From Pseudomonas gingeri (lineage in GTDB: Bacteria > Pseudomonadota > Gammaproteobacteria > Pseudomonadales > Pseudomonadaceae): a stretch of DNA of 64,000 nt. Where the stretch lies: positions 148,702 to 212,701 of the forward strand of contig NZ_JACAOR010000007.1 of NCBI RefSeq assembly GCF_013386115.1, given 5' to 3'. Under the pieces are notes generated by a model that did no database searches, was not told the origin of the DNA, and saw only the letters and a list, made by a program, of their open reading frames with translations. Positions 20,401 through 31,300 of the stretch are shown here, piece after piece (within the stretch, counting starts at the first letter, position 1; every line of letters begins with the position of its first letter). The position numbers and the translations under genes are program-made.

Positions 20401-23400
20401 TCGTAGTCGGCGGCATCCACGCCTTGCCAGTCCATGAAACGGATATCCGGCGTCGCACTGCGATGGACGATCTGCACGATGGCATCGCTGACGTCCCAGC
20501 AGAACGAGGTGCGCAATACCTCATGGCGCTCGACCACGGTCTGCCAGGCGCGGGTAAAGGCGTCCCGGTCGATGGCGTGGTCGATCAGGTAGCAATACTG
20601 CATCAGGTAGATACCCGAGCCCGGCTCACGCAGGGTATGCAACAGCAAGCCTTCCTGCATCGGCGACAGCGGATAGATATCGGCGATGTCCTGCACGGCC
20701 ACCGGCAGGCGCCCCAGTTGTTCCTGGGTCAGGCGGGTCAGCGGGAAGTCCGAAGGGGTCACGCCGGCGACACCCTCGGCGGTGCAATGGGCGATCAGCG
20801 CCTCGAGCTCGCGACGGTAGTCATCGGCCAGTCGCTGCAGGGTCGGGGTATCGAACACCTCGCGGCTGAAGCCCCAGTGCAGTTGCAGTTCACCGCCCTG
20901 GACCTGACCGTTGATGCTGATCAGGCTGCCCAGTGGCGCCTCGTCGTCCTGGCCCTGGCCGCTGCTCTCCCCGGACAGGAGGAACAGGCCGTCCGCGGCC
21001 TCAACACCCTGGTCGACCTGGCCCAGGTAGTTGAACACGATGCTGCCCTCGGCCAGGGCCTGCAAGGCCTGGCGGGCCGCCGGCGAACCGAGGTAACGCA
21101 GGACGCCATAACCGATGCCCTTGTTCGGCACCGCGCGCAATTGCTCCTTGATGGTCATGATCGAACCACCCAGCGAATCCGCGGGGCTGAGTTTCACCGG
21201 ATAGAGCGTGCTGAACCAGCCGCTGGTGCGGCTCAGGTCGAGGTCGTCGAACAGGTCTTCGCGACCGTGGCCTTCGAGGCGGATCAGCACATCCGCTTGC
21301 CGCGTCCAGCGGCCGATCACCCGCGCCAGGGCGGTCAGCAGCAGGTCGTTGATCTGGGTCCGGTAGGCCGCCGGCGCCTCCTGGAGCAGGCGCCGGGTCA
21401 GGCCGGCATCCAGGTGCGTACGGACCGAGGCCGCGTGACGTTGTTGCCGGCCACCGTCAGGACGATCACAAGGCAGGGTGTCACTGACACCCTGCAACTG
21501 CGCCTGCCAGTAGCCCAGTTCCCGCGCCAGCTCCGGGCTGGCGGCATAACGATGCAGGTGTTCGGCCCAGGCCTTGAGCGATGTGCTCTTGGCCGCCAGT
21601 GCCGGGGCCTTGCCCTGGGCGACGGACTGGTAGGCGCCTTGCAGGTCTTCGAGCAGTACCCGCCAGGACACGGCGTCCACCACCAGGTGATGGATCACCA
21701 GCAGCAGGCGTTGCCCGCCCTCGGCCAGGTTGATCAGGACCGCGCGCAGTAACGAGCCCTTCTCTAGATCCAGGCTGCGCTGGGCCTCGTCGGCCAGGGC
21801 GGTGAGTTGCGTGGCGTCGTCCAGTTCGCGCAACCACAGCAGCTCGGCGCTGCGGGCCGTCGAATAGCGCGCTCGCCACTCACCGTCGTGCTGCGCGAAG
21901 CTCAGGCGCAGGCCGTCGTGGTGCTCCACCAGCGCCGACAACGCCACTTCCACGGCACCGGCGTCCAGCGGATCGCGGGCCTTGAGCATCACCGACTGGT
22001 TCCAGTGGTGCCGCTGGGGGATATCGCTCTCGAAGAATCGCGCCTGGATCGGCAGCAACGGTTGCTCGCCACTGATCTGCAACGGCGCTTCGGCCGGCGC
22101 TTTTCTCTCGATCAGCCTGGCCACCGCCGCCAGTTGGCCGATGGTCTGTTTCTCGAACAACTGCTTGGGACTCAGCTTGATCCCCTGGCGCTTGGCCCGG
22201 GCGATGATCTGCAGGCTGAGGATCGAGTCGCCGCCCAGTTCGAAGAAGTTGTCGGTGGTGCCGACCCGCTCCAGCTTGAGCACATCGGCCCAGACCGCCG
22301 CCAATTTCTCCTCGATCTCGCCCACCGGCGCGGTGTACTGCTGCTTGACCGCGCCCGGCCTGGGCAGGGCACGCTTGTCGAGCTTGCCGTTGGCGGTCAG
22401 CGGCAGGCGCTCCAGCAAGAGAATCTGCGCCGGCACCAGGTACTCCGGCAAGCCGGCCTGCAATTGCTGACGCAGGGCTTCGACCTGCAACGCGACACCC
22501 GTCGCCGCCACACAGTAGGCCACCAGTTGCAGGCGCGTCGCATCGCTCTCCAGGGGCAGGGCCAGGACCACCGCTTCTGCCACGCCGTCCAGGGCCAGCA
22601 ACCACTGGGCGACCTCACCGGGTTCGACCCGATAGCCACGGATCTTCACCTGATCGTCGGCCCGGCCCAGGTACTCCAGGCGCCCCCCGACCCAGCGCGC
22701 CCGGTCGCCGGCCCGGTACAGGCGCTCGCCATGCACCGCGGCCGGGTCCGGGACAAAGCGCTCGGCGGTCATGGCCGCCCGCCCCAGGTATCCCTGGGCC
22801 AGGCCCGCGCCCCCCAGGTACAACTCACCGCTGACACGTTCGGCCACCGGGTTCAGGTAGGCATCCAGCACCCGCGCCTGGTCATTGTCCAGGGGTTGGC
22901 CGACCGGCACCGTGCGGCAGCCGTCCAGGCGCTGTTGCACCTCGTGGGTGAGGATGCCCACGGTGGTTTCCGTCGGCCCGTAGTGGTTGATGATCCGGCA
23001 GTCCGGCGCCAGCTTGCGCACCTGTTCGATCAGCGCCCAACTGCTGGCCTCGCCACCGAGAATCAGCAACTGCCGTGGCAGCACGTCCGCCGGGCGTGCC
23101 GCTTGCAACAGGCCCTGCAGATGGCTCGGGACGATTTTCAGCACATCGACCCGGTGCTCGGCCATGTAGCCCGCGAAGCTGTCCGGGTCGAATGCATGCT
23201 CATGGGCCATCAGGTGCAGCAACCGCCCGCCCGCCAGGGCACCGAACAGTTGGGTGTGACCCAGGTCGGCGGCAATGGTCGAGACCAGCGCCATGCTCGC
23301 CTCGGGAGTCAGTTGCAGGCGTTGCAACACCGCTTGTACATAGTTGGCCAGGGCACGATGAGTGATCAGCACGCCCTTGGGTTGCCCGGTCGAACCGGAG

Positions 23401-25355
23401 GTGTAGATGATATAGGCCGGTTGTTCGGGATCGACCCGGGTCGCCAGCGCGTCGACGCCGTGATCGGCCCACTGTTCCGGAGCATGGGCCAGCACCGGGC
23501 AGATCCCCAGGCCGGCACACTTGGCGTCGCCCGGGGCATGGATCAGCAGGACCGCGCCGCTGTCCTTCAACAATTGCTGCAGGCGTTCGGCCGGTTGCTG
23601 GGTGTCCAATGGCAGGTACACCGCCCCGGCCTTGAGCACGGCGAGCAACCCCACCACCCACTCGATGGAACGCTCCTGGCACAGGGCGACCACGTCCCCG
23701 GCAACGATGCCCTCAGCCTGCAGATAACGTGCGAGCTGATTGGAACGGTGCTCAAGCTCGTCGTAGTCGATCAGCTGTGCAGCGCAGCGCAGCGCCGATT
23801 TGCCGCGGCCGGCCTGCAGTCCCCGGGCCCACAGTGCAAGGAAATCGGCATGGGCAAAACCGGCGACCGCCGCTGGCGGCGCGACGGCAGCCGATAGCGG
23901 ATGTTCCAGCAGGCGGCCGGCAGCGCCACCCGCCATCCACCCCAGTACCTGATGCCAGGCCGCCGCCAGGCGCTCGATGGTCGCGACCTCGAACAGGTCC
24001 GTGGCGTAGGTGAATTCAGCCTCGATTCCCTCCGGCGTATCGGTGAAGTCGAGGGCCAGGTCGAAGCGCGCATCGGCCACGCCGATCGGGAACGCCTCGA
24101 CGCTCAGGGCCGTGTGCACCGGCGCAGCGTTGCTGCGCGAAGCGAGGACGTTCTGGTTGATCTTGACCTGGAACAACGGGTTGTGGCTCAGGTTGCGCTC
24201 CGGCGCCAGGGCGTCCACCAGCTGCTCGAAGGGCAGTTCCTGATGGGATTGCGCGCCGGTCACCACCTGCTTCACCTGTTCCAGCAACTGCTCCAGGCTG
24301 TCGCGCTCGTCCACCTGGATCCGCAGGACCTGGGTGTTGATGAAGAAACCGATCAACCCCTCCAGCTCTTCGCGGTTACGCCCGGCGTTCGGCGCACCGA
24401 TACGGATATCGGCCTGGCCGCTGTAGCGCGCCAGCACCACGGCCAGGGCCGCCAGGGCCAGCATGAAGACGGTCTGGCCGTTCTGCCGGGCCAGGCTCTT
24501 GAGCTGCGCCGCCAACGGCGCGGGCAGATGGGCGTGGACAATGGCACCGCGATGACTGGCCGTGGCCGGACGCTCGTGGTCCAGGGGCAACTCCAGCACC
24601 GGCTGCTCCTCGCCCAGTTGCTGCTTCCAGTAGGCCAACTGCCGCTCGCCCTCCCCGGCTTCCAGCCAGGCACGTTGCCAGATCGCATAGTCAGCATACT
24701 GGATCGGCAGGGGCGGCGGGGTTGTACCGGTCCCGGCCACCTCGGCGAGGTAGAACCCGACGAACTCCCGGACCAGCAGTTCGCCCGACCAACCGTCCGA
24801 CACACTGTGGTGCATGCACAGGGTCAGGACGTGCTCGGACTCACTCAGGTGCCAGAGCCTGACCCGCAGCAAGGGACCTTCCAGCAGGTCGAACGGTGCC
24901 GCCAGTTCGGCCCCGACCAGGGCCTGGAGCCGCGCCTCAAGGGTTTCGGCGGGCTGGGCCGCGACGTCGATCCGCTCCAGGACGACCGGCGACCGTGGCA
25001 GGATCTCCTGATGAAACTCGCCCTCCACCGAGACGAAGCGCGTACGCAAGGCCTCGTGGCGCTGGACCAGCAAGCCGAGGGCGCGGCCCATTGCCGCCTC
25101 ATCCAGGGCACCCGCAAGGCGCACCGCCATCGGCACGTTATAGACGCTGTTGTCCGGGTCCAGTTGCCAGAGGATCAGCATCTGCTGCTGGGCGTAGGAC
25201 AGTGGGATCCGTGCGACATCGTGACGGGTCACGGCAATCGGCAGCAGCTTGAAGCTCTGCCCGCTCTCGCTCATTTTCTGCAGGATCTGGCGCCGCTGTT
25301 CCAGCGGCAGGCCGACGAAGCGCTGGGCAATCCGTTGTGCTGTAGTCTTGTCCAT
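17418..25355 (-). CDS. Pyoverdine peptide synthetase C-A-T-E-C-A-T (predicted D-Asp then Dab)
   Basis: 2645 residues. Landmarks: C1 (HHSVSDGWS at about 184); A1 with code DLTKIGHVGK, an Asp-type pocket; T1 of the GGDS type that precedes epimerization (about 1042); an E domain (HHLVVDAVSW at about 1223, LEGHGREDLFDDLD, NYLGQ); a C domain expected to take a D-residue donor (NHHILLDAW at about 1698); A2 with code DIWELTADDK, the well-known 2,4-diaminobutyrate code; and T2 GGHSLL at about 2575. The product would be D-Asp followed by L-Dab. The Asp is a candidate for beta-hydroxylation by the SyrP-like enzyme encoded first in the operon. Dab comes from PvdH, encoded at 57886-59298. One base separates this gene from the preceding synthetase stop, so translation is probably coupled. 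Confidence 0.92.
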   Translation of the reverse strand: MDKTTAQRIAQRFVGLPLEQRRQILQKMSESGQSFKLLPIAVTRHDVARIPLSYAQQQMLILWQLDPDNSVYNVPMAVRLAGALDEAAMGRALGLLVQRHEALRTRFVSVEGEFHQEILPRSPVVLERIDVAAQPAETLEARLQALVGAELAAPFDLLEGPLLRVRLWHLSESEHVLTLCMHHSVSDGWSGELLVREFVGFYLAEVAGTGTTPPPLPIQYADYAIWQRAWLEAGEGERQLAYWKQQLGEEQPVLELPLDHERPATASHRGAIVHAHLPAPLAAQLKSLARQNGQTVFMLALAALAVVLARYSGQADIRIGAPNAGRNREELEGLIGFFINTQVLRIQVDERDSLEQLLEQVKQVVTGAQSHQELPFEQLVDALAPERNLSHNPLFQVKINQNVLASRSNAAPVHTALSVEAFPIGVADARFDLALDFTDTPEGIEAEFTYATDLFEVATIERLAAAWHQVLGWMAGGAAGRLLEHPLSAAVAPPAAVAGFAHADFLALWARGLQAGRGKSALRCAAQLIDYDELEHRSNQLARYLQAEGIVAGDVVALCQERSIEWVVGLLAVLKAGAVYLPLDTQQPAERLQQLLKDSGAVLLIHAPGDAKCAGLGICPVLAHAPEQWADHGVDALATRVDPEQPAYIIYTSGSTGQPKGVLITHRALANYVQAVLQRLQLTPEASMALVSTIAADLGHTQLFGALAGGRLLHLMAHEHAFDPDSFAGYMAEHRVDVLKIVPSHLQGLLQAARPADVLPRQLLILGGEASSWALIEQVRKLAPDCRIINHYGPTETTVGILTHEVQQRLDGCRTVPVGQPLDNDQARVLDAYLNPVAERVSGELYLGGAGLAQGYLGRAAMTAERFVPDPAAVHGERLYRAGDRARWVGGRLEYLGRADDQVKIRGYRVEPGEVAQWLLALDGVAEAVVLALPLESDATRLQLVAYCVAATGVALQVEALRQQLQAGLPEYLVPAQILLLERLPLTANGKLDKRALPRPGAVKQQYTAPVGEIEEKLAAVWADVLKLERVGTTDNFFELGGDSILSLQIIARAKRQGIKLSPKQLFEKQTIGQLAAVARLIERKAPAEAPLQISGEQPLLPIQARFFESDIPQRHHWNQSVMLKARDPLDAGAVEVALSALVEHHDGLRLSFAQHDGEWRARYSTARSAELLWLRELDDATQLTALADEAQRSLDLEKGSLLRAVLINLAEGGQRLLLVIHHLVVDAVSWRVLLEDLQGAYQSVAQGKAPALAAKSTSLKAWAEHLHRYAASPELARELGYWQAQLQGVSDTLPCDRPDGGRQQRHAASVRTHLDAGLTRRLLQEAPAAYRTQINDLLLTALARVIGRWTRQADVLIRLEGHGREDLFDDLDLSRTSGWFSTLYPVKLSPADSLGGSIMTIKEQLRAVPNKGIGYGVLRYLGSPAARQALQALAEGSIVFNYLGQVDQGVEAADGLFLLSGESSGQGQDDEAPLGSLISINGQVQGGELQLHWGFSREVFDTPTLQRLADDYRRELEALIAHCTAEGVAGVTPSDFPLTRLTQEQLGRLPVAVQDIADIYPLSPMQEGLLLHTLREPGSGIYLMQYCYLIDHAIDRDAFTRAWQTVVERHEVLRTSFCWDVSDAIVQIVHRSATPDIRFMDWQGVDAADYEARLSAELGAELQQGFDLAGEVPFRLRLIQLGPQRYGFVLSNHHILLDAWCRMGIVAEFFELYGALVDGRISQLPLPSRYRDFIAWLQDRDEQASRAFWQRELAGFEQPTALPFDRVISRDAGTSSTGDCLSRLSLDDTRKLSQVAQSSQLTLNTLVQAAWAVVLHRYSGQRDVLFGVTVAGRPVEFPEMQATVGLFINSIPLRVRIPGAEGAQTVKGWLQGLQQHNLELREHEHLHLVTIQGSSEVGKGQALFDSLFVFENAPIEDSIGEQADSMKIESGSSRTHTNYPITVVIYPGASLGLHLSYDERVFEVATVEQLLMDLREVLLTFAAGVEMDFQQLAAVPQPRPVVPASAGAAVSDDLHQGYARLFQRTARRLPEQVAATCMGQSWRYRELDEHSGRLAQSLQAEGVQADDLVAVLGERGLPLLGMVVSAFKAGAGYLGLDPALPAQRLADILTLSGSGVLVCTAACQALAAQLLERIAVDARPRLLVWEQVLEQAPSLTPLAALPANAAQHLAYVIFTSGSTGMPKGVMVEQAGMLNNQLSKLPYLGLTEADVIAQTASQSFDISVWQLLTAGLCGARVEIVPAAIVQDPAALLRHVEETGITVLEVVPALIQGLLDRPPAGLASLRYLLTTGEAMAPALAERWLRQYPDIPLINAYGPAECSDDVALHRVQLQDRERAYLPIGLETDHNRLSVLNDLLEPMPERATGELHIAGMGVGRGYLGDPKRTALSFVPNPFGTTPGERLYRSGDLVRRRAADGVLEYVGRTDYQVKIRGFRIELGEIEVRLQQHEAVREAVVVDIDGPGGRQLAAYLVPRDAAWLGEDSGVLRNDLKDHLREHLPDYMVPAHLVLLERMPLTANGKLDRKALPKPDASLLQHRYVAPQTEQEQQLAAIWADVLKVERVGLDDNFFELGGHSLLVMQVMVRIRDQLHIEVSLNELFELPVLADFSRAVQQKNGQSDHAQDELAKSLAALKRLTAEEIDNLIA

Positions 25356-25356
25356 C

Positions 25357-28300
25357 TCAAGCCTCCGCCATTTCGTTCATCATTCTTTCAATGTCGGACA
25401 GCCCGTCATCGGTCAGGGACAGGCCGGTGTCTGCAAAGGCCTGGGAAAATTCGTTCAATTGGGGTTTCTCGAAAATGAGCCGCAGCGGTATGTCGATACC
25501 GAGGCCCGAATGAATCCTGGAAATCGCCTGGGCCGCCAGCAACGAATGGCCGCCCAGCTCGAAGAAGTTGTCGTGCAGGCCGACCCGCTCGACCTGCAGC
25601 ACCTCGGCCCAGATCGCCGCCACTTGCTGTTCCAGCTCGCTGCGTGGAGCCACATAGTCCTGCTGCCAGAGGCTCGGGTCGGGCTTGGGCAGGGCCTTGC
25701 GGTCGAGCTTGCCGTTGGGGGTCATGGGCATCCGCGCCAGGACCAGCAGATGCGCCGGGACCATGTAGTCCGGCAGGCTGGCCCTGAGGTAGTCGCGCAG
25801 TTGCCCGCTCAGGTGCTGTCGGGTGGCGGCATCGGCCTCGGCCAGCGCCGGGTCGTTCGGCACCAGGTAGGCCGCCAGTTGCTTGCCCGACGGGCCGTCG
25901 ATATCGATGACCAGGGCCTCGCGGACCTGGTTGTGTTCCTGCAGGCGCGCCTCGATCTCGCCCAGCTCGATACGGAAACCACGGATCTTCACCTGGTGGT
26001 CGATCCGTCCCACGTACTCGATCAGGCCTTCGTCGCGGTAACGGGTGACGTCGCCGGTGCGGTACAGCCGGCCGCCGCCCTGCTCGTCGAACGGGTCGGG
26101 GATAAAACGCTCGGCGGTCAGCGCCGGACGGTGGTGGTAACCCCGCGCCAGCAGCGCGCCGCCGATCAGCAACTCGCCACTGCCGCCCTGGACCGCCGGA
26201 TTGAAGGCGCCGTCGAGGATGTACATGCGCCGCCCGCCCAGCGGTCGGCCGATGGGCATCAGCACCGGCCTGGCGAGGTCGCCGCGCACATAGGGCGCAC
26301 ACTCCAGGTAGCTGGCGGTGATGGTGGTTTCGGTCGGGCCATAGGTGTTGAGCAGGCGGATGTGTTCCAGTCCCGCCTGTTTCCAGAACGCGATGCCTTC
26401 GGCCGGCATGGCCTCGCCCGTGGCGCTGACCTGGCGCAGCGGACCGAAGTCGCGGATGCCCAGGCGGTTGAAATCCTGGACCAGCAGGTACCAGTAGGCG
26501 GTACTCAGGTCGGCCACGGTGATGCCCGAACGCAACACCTCACGATGGAAGGTGGTGCTGTCCCAGACCTCGTTGCCTCGTATCACCACCCCCGCGCCGT
26601 GGCACAGCGCCGGGAACAGTTGCTCGACGAAACCGTCGAAGTTCAGGGTGGAGAACAGCAGGACGCGATCGCGGGGCTCCAGGCGGAAGTATTCGATGGC
26701 CACCTGGCAATGGGCACTCAGGGCCCCATGGTCGATAGCCACGCCCTTGGGTTTGCCGGTGGAACCCGAGGTGTAGATCACATAGGCCAGGTTGTCGCGT
26801 AGCGCGAGGTTCGGCAGCGCGGCTTCGCTGAACGCCTGCAGTTCGGCGCCGGCCCGATCCAGGCACAGGACCGGCAGCGCCGCCGTCAGCGGCAGGTGCG
26901 CCAGCAAGCGGCTGTGGGTCAGCAGCAGGCGGATGCCGCTGTCCTGCATCATGTAGGCCAGGCGATCTTCGGGGAACTCCGGGTCCAGCGGCACGTAGGC
27001 ACCACCGGCCTTGAGGATCGCCAGCAGCCCGACCACCATCTCCAGCCCGCGATCCACCGCAATGCCCACCGGCACTTCCGGACCGACACCCATCGCCCGC
27101 AACTGGTGGGCCAGGCGATTGGCCTGGCCATCCAGCTCGCGGTACGTCAACGTCTGGTCGCCGAAGACCAGGGCGATGGCCTCCGGTGTGCGCCGTGCCT
27201 GGGCCTCGATCAGGACATGCACGCAGTGCTCGCCCGGATAGACCCCCTCGGTACGACTCCAGCGGCCGAGGATCAGTCGTTGTTCCTCGTCGCCCAGCAA
27301 CGGCAGGTCGGCAACGGGCTGGTCCACGCCCTGGCTGGCAATCGCCCGCAGCAGGTTGCGCCAGTGACCGGCCAGGCGCTCGATGGTCCGCGCTTCGAAC
27401 AGCGCGGTGGCGTAGGTCAATGCCGCCCGCAGGCCGTCCTCACCCTCGAAGGTATCCAGCGTCAGGTCGAACTGGGCGGTAGGGCTGCCGGTATCGATCG
27501 CCTCGACCTGCAACCCCGGCAACGGACGCACCGCCCCCTTGAGTTCGGTCTGGTGGTTGTACATCACCTGGAACAGCGGGCTGTGGCTCAGGCTGCGTTC
27601 CGGCTGCAGGGCCTGCACCAGATGCTCGAACGGCAGGTCCTGATGGGCCTGTGCCCCCAGCACCGCCTGCCTGACCTGTTGCAACAGCTGGCCGAAGGTG
27701 GTCCGTACATCGAACTCGGCCTTGAGCACCTGGGTGTTGACGAAGAAGCCGATCAGCCCTTCGGTTTCCACCCGCCCACGGTTCGCCACGGGGACGCCGA
27801 CGCGGATGTCGCCCTGCCCCGAGTGGCGATGCAGCAAGGTCTGGAACGATGCCAGCAACAGCATGAACAGGGTCACGCCCTGCTGCCGGGCAACCCCCTT
27901 GAGTTGCCGCACCAGCCCGCTGTCCAGCTCGATGTTCGCCCGCGCCCCGGCATGACTTTGCAGCGATGGCCGCGGCCGGTCGGTCGGCAGTTCCAGCACC
28001 GGCTGTTCGCTGCCCAACTGCGCGGTCCAGTACGCCAGTTGCCTGGCCTGCTCGCCGGCCTCCATCCAGTCGCGCTGCCAGTGCGCATAGTCGACGTACT
28101 GGAACGGCAGGGCCTTGAGCCGCGACGCCTGGCCCTGGCTGCAGGCGACATAGCCTTCGATCAGTTCGTCGACCATGATCGGCATCGACCAGCCATCGGA
28201 GACGATATGGTGCAAGGTCACCACCAGCACATGCCGCTCTTCGCCCACGACCAGCAGCCGGGCCCGCAGCAGCGGCCCCTGTTGCAGGTCGAACGGGGTC

Positions 28301-31300
28301 AGGACTTCGCGGCTGATGCGCGCCATGATCGACTGCGCGTCGGCCTCGGCGCTGTCCAGCGTCTCGACCGCCAGCTCGAAGGTCGGTGCCGGGTGCACGA
28401 TCTGCACAGCCTGGCCGTCCTGCTGGCGGAAGGTGGTGCGCAGGGTTTCGTGACGGGCGATCAGCGCTTCGAAGCTGCGCCGCAGCGCCTGCCGGTCAAG
28501 GCGACCGTTCAGGCTCAGGGCGGCCGGGATGTGGTAGGCCGTGTTATCCGGCTCCAGTTGCCAGAGGAACCATTGCCGTTGCTGGGCATAGGACAGGCGC
28601 AGCGGCCCGGTGCGATCCGCCGCGGTGAAAGCCGGTGCCCGGTCGGCGCCGGCCTGCCCGGCACTTTCGGCGAAACCGGCGAGGTCGCGGGTCTCGAACA
28701 GGCTGCGCAGCGTCAGCTCGATACCCAGTACCTGGCGCGCCCGGGAAATCACCTGGGTCGCCAGCAGCGAGTGTCCACCCAGTTCGAAAAAGTTGTCGCT
28801 CAAGCCCACCTGCCCGACCTTCAGCACCTCGCCCCAGATGGCCGCCAGTTGCTGTTCGAGGGGGCTGCGCGGCGCGACATAGGCTTGTTGCAACAACGCC
28901 GTATCGGCAGCCGGCAGGGCCTTGCGGTCGAGCTTGCCGTTGGCCGTCAGGGGCAGGGCTTCCAGGAGCATCAGGTGCGCCGGCACCATGTAGTCGGCCA
29001 GGTGCAGCTTGAGATAATCCCGCAGTTCGGCGCGCAACGCCGCCTGCTGTCCGGCGTCGTGCATGAGCGTCGCCCGGGCCGGCACCAGGTAGGCCACCAG
29101 CTGTGTGCCGGTCGCCCCGTCCACGGCCAGGACCGCGGCCTCGCGCACCTGTCCGTGGCCTTGCAGGCGGGATTCGATTTCCCCCAGTTCGATGCGGAAA
29201 CCGCGGACCTTGACCTGATGATCGCGCCGCCCGATGTAGTCGATCACACCATCGGCACGCATCCGCGCCAGATCGCCGGTGCGGTAGAGTCGTCGGCCAC
29301 CCGCGGGGTCGAATGGATCGGCCACGAACCGGCCGGCCGTCAGGCCCGGCTGGTTCAGGTAGCCGCGCGCCAGGCCGGCGCCGGCGACATACAGTTCGCC
29401 GATGCAACCCGGCGGGGTCAGGTTCAGGGCATCGTCCAGCAGGTACCAGGACAGATCGACGATCGGCTCGCCGATGGGACTGCCCGCCGCCTGCTCCAGG
29501 TCGGCCAGGGACAACGGCCGATAGGTCACGTGGACCGTGGTCTCGGTAATACCGTACATGTTGATCAGGGTCGGCGAGCGGTCGCCGAAGCGCTCGAACC
29601 ACGGACGCAGGCCCTGCACTTCCAGGGCTTCGCCCCCAAACACGACATGGCGCAAGGCCAGCTCGCGCGGCGACTCGATCGCCACCGCCATCAGCGACTT
29701 GAAGGCCGAAGGCGTCTGGTTGAGCACGGTCACCCGCTCATCGCACAACAGGGCATGGAACGCCTGCGGCGAACGGCTGACATCGTGGGGCACCACCACC
29801 AGCCTGCCGCCATGGAGCAAGGCGCCGAAGATTTCCCAGACGGAAAAATCGAAGGCATAGGAATGGAACAGCGTCCAGGTATCGGCGCTGCCGAAATCGA
29901 ACCAGTGATCGGTGGCGCTGAACAGGCGCAGCACGTTGCGATGGGGCAGCAACGCGCCCTTGGGGTTGCCGGTGGAGCCCGAGGTGTAGATCACGTAGGC
30001 CAGGTTATCGACACCGACCGCACACTCGGGGTTGCTCGCCCGCTCGTCCTCGGGCGGGCGGTTCAGGTCCAGGCATTCGACGCCGGCGGGGACCGGCAGT
30101 TGCGCCAGCAGATGCCCCTGGGCCAGCAGCAGCTTCAGGCCGCTGTCGCCGATCATGTAGCGCAGGCGCTCGTCGGGGTAGGCGGGATCCAGCGGCACAT
30201 AGGCGCCGCCGGCCTTGAGCACCGCGACCAGGGCAACGATCATCTCCAGCGAACGTTCCGCCGCCACGCCCACCAGCACATCGGCCCCCACACCCCGGGC
30301 AATCAGCTGGTGCGCCCACTGGTTGGCCCGGGCATTGAGTTCGCCATAGGTCAACTGCCGGCCGGCACAGCTCACGGCGATGGCGTCCGGCTGCTGCGCG
30401 GCCCGTTCCTCGATCAGCTGGTGCAGGCAACGGCTGACCGGGTGTTCCAGCGGCGCCGGGTTCCACCGGGCGAGGACCTGTTGCTGCTCGGTCGCATCCA
30501 GCAACGGCAACTCGGCGATCCGCTGGCACGGGTCCTGGACAATCGCCCGCAGCAGGCTCGCCCAGTGCTGCGCCAGGCGCTCGACGGTGGCGGCGTCGAA
30601 CAGGTCGGTGGCGTACTTCAACACGGCTTCGATACCGTGGGCCTGTTCGCTGGTGTTGAGCACCAGGTCGAACTGGGCGGTCTGGCTCTGCCATTGCAGC
30701 GGCTCGAGGTGCAGGCCGGCCACCCCCGTGGCGAGATTCAGGCGGCTTTCGGCCTGGTGGTTGAACATCACCTGGAACAGCGGGCTGTGGCTCAGGTTGC
30801 GGCCCGGCTCCAACGCCTCGACCAGTTGCTCGAACGGCAGGTCCTGGTGGGCCTGGGCCTGCTGCGCGGTCTGCCAGACCTGATGCAGCAGATCGACGAA
30901 GCGCTGCTGGCCGTCGACCTCGGCCTTGAGCACCTGGGTGTTGACGAAAAAGCCGATCAGGCGTTCGACTTCGGGGCGCTCGCGGTTGGCCACCGGTACA
31001 CCGACACGGATATCGGACTGGCCGCTGTAGCGATGCAGCAAGGCCTGGAACGACGCCAGCAGCAGGGCGAACAAGGTGACGCTCTCGCGGCGGGCCAGGG
31101 CCTTGAGCCCTTCGCTCACGTCGCGTTCGAGGGTCAGGTTGCAGCTCGCCCCGGCAAAGCTCTGGGACACCGGGCGCGGATGATCCGTGGGCAACTCCAG
31201 CACCGGTTGCTCACCGCCCAGCTGCTGTTGCCAGTAGGCCAGCTGGCGCTCCTGCTCGCCGGCCTCCATCCAGTGGCGCTGCCACAGCGCATAGTCGGCA

